Positions 6,991 to 9,509 of a stretch of 9,509 nucleotides of DNA are shown here, in pieces. Below the pieces are notes generated by a model. That model saw only the letters and a program-made list of their open reading frames with translations, made no database searches and was not told where the DNA came from. The position numbers and the translations under genes were made by a program. The DNA comes from Gammaproteobacteria bacterium (lineage in GTDB: Bacteria; Pseudomonadota; Gammaproteobacteria; Burkholderiales; Burkholderiaceae_C). Every line of letters begins with the position of its first letter. The first letter of the stretch is position 1. Location: assembly GCA_030054245.1 (NCBI GenBank), contig JASGCH010000038.1, positions 1-9,509 on the forward strand, read 5' to 3'.

Positions 6991-7028
6991 GGATACGACC
7001 ATCTTGTATTGAACTTTTTTAAATTATC

Positions 7029-8336
7029 ATGCCCGGTTATAGCGACCCAGATTTTGACACTTTGAGCCTACATGCAGGTGCTAGCGTCGACCCAGCAACG
7101 GGTGCTCGCATCACCCCCATCCATTTAACCACTTCGTTTGTTTTTTCGTCTTCAGACCAAGCGGCGGCTTTGTTTAATCTGGAGCAAGCGGGTCATGTTT
7201 ATAGTCGCATCAGCAACCCCACCAACGCGGTGTTTGAACAAAGAATGGCCGCTTTAGAAGAAGGCATAGGCAGTATAGCTACGGCCAGTGGTCAAGCGGC
7301 TTTGTCTTTAGCCATTATGACCATTTTATCCGCAGGTAGTCATATTGTGGCGAGTAGTTCGTTGTATGGGGGCTCCCATAACTTATTAACTTATACCTTG
7401 CCAAGGTTTGGCATCACCACCTCCTTTGTACATCCTCACGATTTGTCTGCATGGAGAAGTGCCATTACCCCCCACACTCGTCTGCTATTTGCCGAATCTA
7501 TTGGCAACCCCAATTTAGATGTTTTAGATCTGCCCTCAGTCGCCGAAATAGCTCGGGATCATGGCTTGCCTCTGCTGATTGATTCAACTTTAACCACACC
7601 TTATTTGCTCAAACCCTTAAATTTAGGTGCTCATTTGGTTTATCATTCTGCCACCAAATACCTCAGTGGACACGGCACGGTCATTGGCGGTGTTCTCATC
7701 GATGGAGGTCAATTTGATTGGCAAGCCAACGCCTATTTTAAAGAACTAAACCAGCCTTATCCAGGGTTCCATAACATGGTCTTCACCGAAGAAAGCCCCG
7801 TCGGAGCTTTCTTGTTGAGAGCAAGGCGTGAGGGCTTGCGTGACTTTGGCGCATGTATGAGTCCTATGACTGCCTGGCTTTTACTGCAAGGCTTGGAAAC
7901 CCTGTCTTTGCGCATGGACAAACATTTGGCCAATACTGAAAAAATCGTCGAATTTCTTAGCAAACAAGCCTTGGTAGAACAAGTGTCGCACCCACTCATA
8001 GAGACCCATCCTAGCCACCAGTTAGCCGAAAAAATACTGCGTTTCGGGGCGCGTGGTGCTGGTGGAGTTTTTATGTTTAGCTTAAAAGGTAGTCGAGAAC
8101 GAGCCCGTACTTTTGTCGAATCCCTCAAATTATTTAGCCATTTAGCCAATGTGGGGGACAGTCGCTCTTTGGTAATTCATCCAGCGAGCACGACTCATTT
8201 CCGTATGTCAGACCAAGATTTGCGACAAATTGGCATCGCTCCCGGTAGTATTCGGCTATCTATAGGCTTGGAAAATGTGGCAGATTTAGAAGACGATCTA
8301 AAAAATGCCTTAAGAATTGCCCAAAAAATAGACTAA
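7029..8336 (+). CDS. metY: O-acetylhomoserine aminocarboxypropyltransferase (sulfhydrylase)
   Basis: A 435-residue PLP enzyme of the Cys/Met metabolism family. MetY makes homocysteine from O-acetylhomoserine and sulfide (or methionine with methanethiol) in the cytosol. It shows LHAGASVDPATGARITPIH (14-32), phosphate-binding YSRISNPT (58-65), SGQAA (87-91), Asp185 in LIDSTL, the Schiff-base Lys210 in HSATKYLSGHG, the MetY-type NVGDSRSLVIHPASTTH (374-390) and the C-terminal SIRLSIGLENVADLEDDL. Length and these blocks favour MetY over MetB or MetC, though family members are easily confused. An in-frame TAA at 7020 fixes the region of the start and ATG 7029 is the first candidate. No Shine-Dalgarno is visible. 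It is divergent from rpmH, and the presence of its own terminator suggests it is transcribed alone. Confidence 0.94.
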   Translation: MPGYSDPDFDTLSLHAGASVDPATGARITPIHLTTSFVFSSSDQAAALFNLEQAGHVYSRISNPTNAVFEQRMAALEEGIGSIATASGQAALSLAIMTILSAGSHIVASSSLYGGSHNLLTYTLPRFGITTSFVHPHDLSAWRSAITPHTRLLFAESIGNPNLDVLDLPSVAEIARDHGLPLLIDSTLTTPYLLKPLNLGAHLVYHSATKYLSGHGTVIGGVLIDGGQFDWQANAYFKELNQPYPGFHNMVFTEESPVGAFLLRARREGLRDFGACMSPMTAWLLLQGLETLSLRMDKHLANTEKIVEFLSKQALVEQVSHPLIETHPSHQLAEKILRFGARGAGGVFMFSLKGSRERARTFVESLKLFSHLANVGDSRSLVIHPASTTHFRMSDQDLRQIGIAPGSIRLSIGLENVADLEDDLKNALRIAQKID

Positions 8337-8338
8337 TC

Positions 8339-8378
8339 GGACGGGGTATTTATTCTCTCCTTATAAATATTCCCGTCC
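8339..8378 (+). terminator. Strong hairpin after metY
   Basis: GGACGGG (8339-8345) pairs with CCCGTCC (8372-8378). The stem continues through a G-U pair and one bulge to TATTTAT with ATAAATA, loop TCTCTCCT. It starts two bases after the metY stop. The following CCCTTTTAAAG gives a short T run. This fits an intrinsic terminator. Confidence 0.7.
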
Positions 8379-8395
8379 ACCCTTTTAAAGATCAC

Positions 8396-8464
8396 TGCAC
8401 CATCGATGTCACCTCGGTTGTACTGTCAATGAACAAGTTATGTGGTGAAATCGAGGTACAACCG
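8396..8464 (-). repeat. Dispersed palindromic repeat, copy E (inverted, diverged)
   Basis: Read against the reverse complement of copies A-D, the block from TGCACCATCG (8396-8405) through CGGTTGTACTGTCAATGA to GTTATGTGGT (8437-8446) aligns over about 52 bases, with two short gaps and roughly three quarters of positions matching by hand count. CGGTTGTAC (8415-8423) and GTACAACCG (8456-8464) are perfect 9-base inverted arms. The family sequence at the left arm is CGGTTACAC, so both arms differ from the family form and still pair. Confidence 0.65.
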
Positions 8465-8472
8465 TCTTTCTT

Positions 8473-8494
8473 AAGGATCGAAACGATCTTTTTT
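8473..8494 (+). terminator. Small terminator-like hairpin just before the hydrolase gene
   Basis: GATCG (8476-8480) and CGATC (8484-8488) pair around an AAA loop. The stem can extend by a G-U and two A-U pairs, followed directly by a run of six T (8489-8494). It lies 12 bases before ATG 8507, so it could act as an attenuator or as a backup terminator for metY. The stem is short. Confidence 0.45.
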
Positions 8495-8506
8495 AATCAA
8501 CCAGAT

Positions 8507-9325
8507 ATGTACCTCAGCATCCACAATCAGCCCATTTATATGTACACCGTGGGCAAAAAATTCAACGAGCAACTGCCTAGCGTTTTATTTATTCATGGGG
8601 TAGCCTGCGATCACAGTGTGTGGATTTTGCAATCGCGTTATTTGGCTTACCATGGCTACAATGTTTTTGCCATCGATTTACCCGGACACGGCAATAGTAA
8701 GGGAGCAACTCCTCAAAGTGTAGAGTCGGCGGCTAGGACCGTGGTGGACCTAGTCAATCAATTGAACTTACCCAAGCTGACGCTCGTGGGTCATAGCTGG
8801 GGTTCGCTGATAGCTTTAGAAGCCTCCGCTCATCTAGGCACAAAAGTCAGCCATCTGGTACTCATTGGCACCGCTTACCCTATGCAAGTAGGCGAAACTT
8901 TGTTAGACGCCGCCAAAAATAACCCAGATCAAGGCTTACAAATGATCCATCGCTTCTCGCGTTCCACCCTAGGTAGCAGTCCCTCGGTTTTGGGTCCCGG
9001 CACTTGGGTTTATGGTGCCAACTTAGCTCTGGGGCGTATGATAGTTGCCAAAAACACCGTGGACAATGTGTTGTATAGCGGATTAAAAGCCTGCCACGAT
9101 TACCAAGGGGGGCTGGAAGCTCTCGCCCGTTTAACCTGTCCAACCTCATTTATTTTAGGTCAAGGCGACAAAATGACCCCGCCAAAATCCGCACAAAAAA
9201 TGATCGATCTGGCGCAACAAACTCAACTTTTAGGTCGAGTCTATACCGTACCCTGCGGACACTTTCAGATGAGCGAATGCGGCACTGAGACCCTACAATG
9301 CCTGCAGGAGATATTAAAACTCTAA
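8507..9325 (+). CDS. Alpha/beta-fold hydrolase, substrate unknown
   Basis: A single-domain alpha/beta hydrolase of about 272 residues from ATG 8507. In that numbering HG in LFIHGVACDHSVW (about 28-40) forms the oxyanion region, GHSWGS (95-100) carries nucleophile Ser97, GQGDKMTP has the acid Asp221, and CGHFQ has His252. AIDLPGHGNS (55-64) is the usual strand before the nucleophile block. No signal peptide is seen, so it is probably cytoplasmic. The family includes esterases, thioesterases and C-C hydrolases; the sequence does not decide among them. An ATG at 8429 would add 26 residues, but that extension is read through repeat copy E and the hairpin at 8473-8494 and resembles no family N-terminus, so 8507 is preferred. 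Neither start has a Shine-Dalgarno. The stop codon overlaps the left boundary of repeat copy D. Confidence 0.88.
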   Translation: MYLSIHNQPIYMYTVGKKFNEQLPSVLFIHGVACDHSVWILQSRYLAYHGYNVFAIDLPGHGNSKGATPQSVESAARTVVDLVNQLNLPKLTLVGHSWGSLIALEASAHLGTKVSHLVLIGTAYPMQVGETLLDAAKNNPDQGLQMIHRFSRSTLGSSPSVLGPGTWVYGANLALGRMIVAKNTVDNVLYSGLKACHDYQGGLEALARLTCPTSFILGQGDKMTPPKSAQKMIDLAQQTQLLGRVYTVPCGHFQMSECGTETLQCLQEILKL

Positions 9326-9361
9326 GACCGTTGCACCGTGAGCCATCAAGGCTTTTGCGTA

Positions 9362-9400
9362 CGCCCCCAGCTTCATTTCCGAAGATGATCATGGGGGGCG
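9362..9400 (+). other. GC-rich stem enclosing the GCTTCATTTCCGAAG module
   Basis: CGCCCCC (9362-9368) pairs with GGGGGCG (9394-9400) and encloses GCTTCATTTCCGAAG, which itself can form a short CTTC/GAAG stem. It overlaps the first two bases of the next hairpin at 9399-9400, so the two full structures would compete slightly. Confidence 0.5.
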
Positions 9401-9440
9401 CTCCCAGTCTCGCATATTGGTATATGCGAGACTGGGAGCG
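9399..9440. repeat. Perfect 19-bp inverted repeat
   Basis: The arms 9399-9417 and 9422-9440 are exact reverse complements around a TGGT loop. The left arm begins CGCTCCCAGTCTCGC and the right arm ends GCGAGACTGGGAGCG. No T run follows on the plus strand, and the minus strand also lacks one, so a simple intrinsic terminator is not well supported. It lies within repeat copy D. Confidence 0.85.
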
Positions 9441-9509
9441 GAAGCACCATGCATAGCGCAACGAACTTAAGCACCTACCTAACGCAGTCATTTGGCAGTG
9501 TAACCGCGG

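Larger units (their letters stand above)
9322..9509 (+). repeat. Dispersed palindromic repeat, copy D (runs off the window)
   Basis: The copy starts CTAAGACC (9322-9329), as in copy B, overlapping the hydrolase stop. GTTGCACC (9330-9337) is the end motif, GCTTCATTTCCGAAG (9370-9384) is shared with copy C, and the last 28 bases equal copy A at 27 of 28 positions. Compared with copy C, about 68 extra bases, including a perfect hairpin, lie between the shared modules. The right end is outside the window. Confidence 0.8.

Noticed and set aside
6895..7028. Possible SAM-type riboswitch before metY
   Set aside because: No motif of the known SAM riboswitch classes was recognised, and most of the region is accounted for by repeat copy C.
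9150..9491. A 113-codon minus-strand frame at the right end
   Set aside because: It is antisense to the hydrolase 3' end and reads through the hairpin and repeat copy D; composition is repeat driven.
1..9509. CRISPR array made from the recurring repeats
   Set aside because: The copies are kilobases apart, in both orientations and of differing lengths, with genes between them; there is no regular spacer pattern.

Overview
The window looks like a stretch of bacterial chromosome, most likely a betaproteobacterium near the Burkholderiales. That placement is an inference from protein features, not from a marker-gene comparison. The YidC N-terminus, its Lys380 at the position where E. coli has the key cavity Arg, and the RnpA and RpmH sequences all look betaproteobacterial. 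Base composition is roughly balanced by eye. No tRNA, rRNA, CRISPR array, insertion-sequence transposase or phage structural gene was seen.

Layout, left to right. (1) Positions 69-1224, minus strand: a decayed ImmA/IrrE-type HExxH metallopeptidase gene with an apparent frameshift, a probable small internal deletion and an in-frame TAA. (2) Positions 1569-3857, plus: intact maeB, the NADP-type malic enzyme fused to a phosphotransacetylase-like domain, which connects malate and pyruvate. (3) Positions 4182-6796, minus: the conserved cluster rpmH-rnpA-yidD-yidC, covering ribosomal protein L34, the RNase P protein and two membrane-protein insertion factors. It is read leftward from an extended -10 promoter. 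Its usual neighbours dnaA and mnmE are absent here. (4) Positions 7029-8336, plus: metY, an O-acetylhomoserine sulfhydrylase of methionine/cysteine synthesis, divergent from rpmH and followed by a strong terminator. (5) Positions 8507-9325, plus: a single-domain alpha/beta hydrolase of unknown substrate.

The most interesting content lies between the genes. A family of short, palindromic, dispersed repeats occupies or touches five places: 1-57, 3884-3988, 6902-6990, 8396-8464 (inverted and diverged) and 9322-9509. Recurring modules are a CTAAG(ACC) left boundary, GTTGCAC/GTGCAAC ends, a GCTTCATTTCCGAAG block, and a core with CGCAGTCATTTGGCAG and GTGTAACCGCGG. One copy supplies the putative leader of metY. 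Another overlaps the region just upstream of the hydrolase and makes the longest reading of that gene unlikely. The last contains a perfect 19-bp hairpin. Both ends of the window fall at the same point of this repeat, so the window may be a contig that broke in repeat copies.

The intact genes are ordinary housekeeping and metabolic genes. I see no convincing multi-gene defence or mobile system. The repeat family, the unusually short RnpA N-terminus and the rearranged rpmH-yidC neighbourhood are what deserve a second look.
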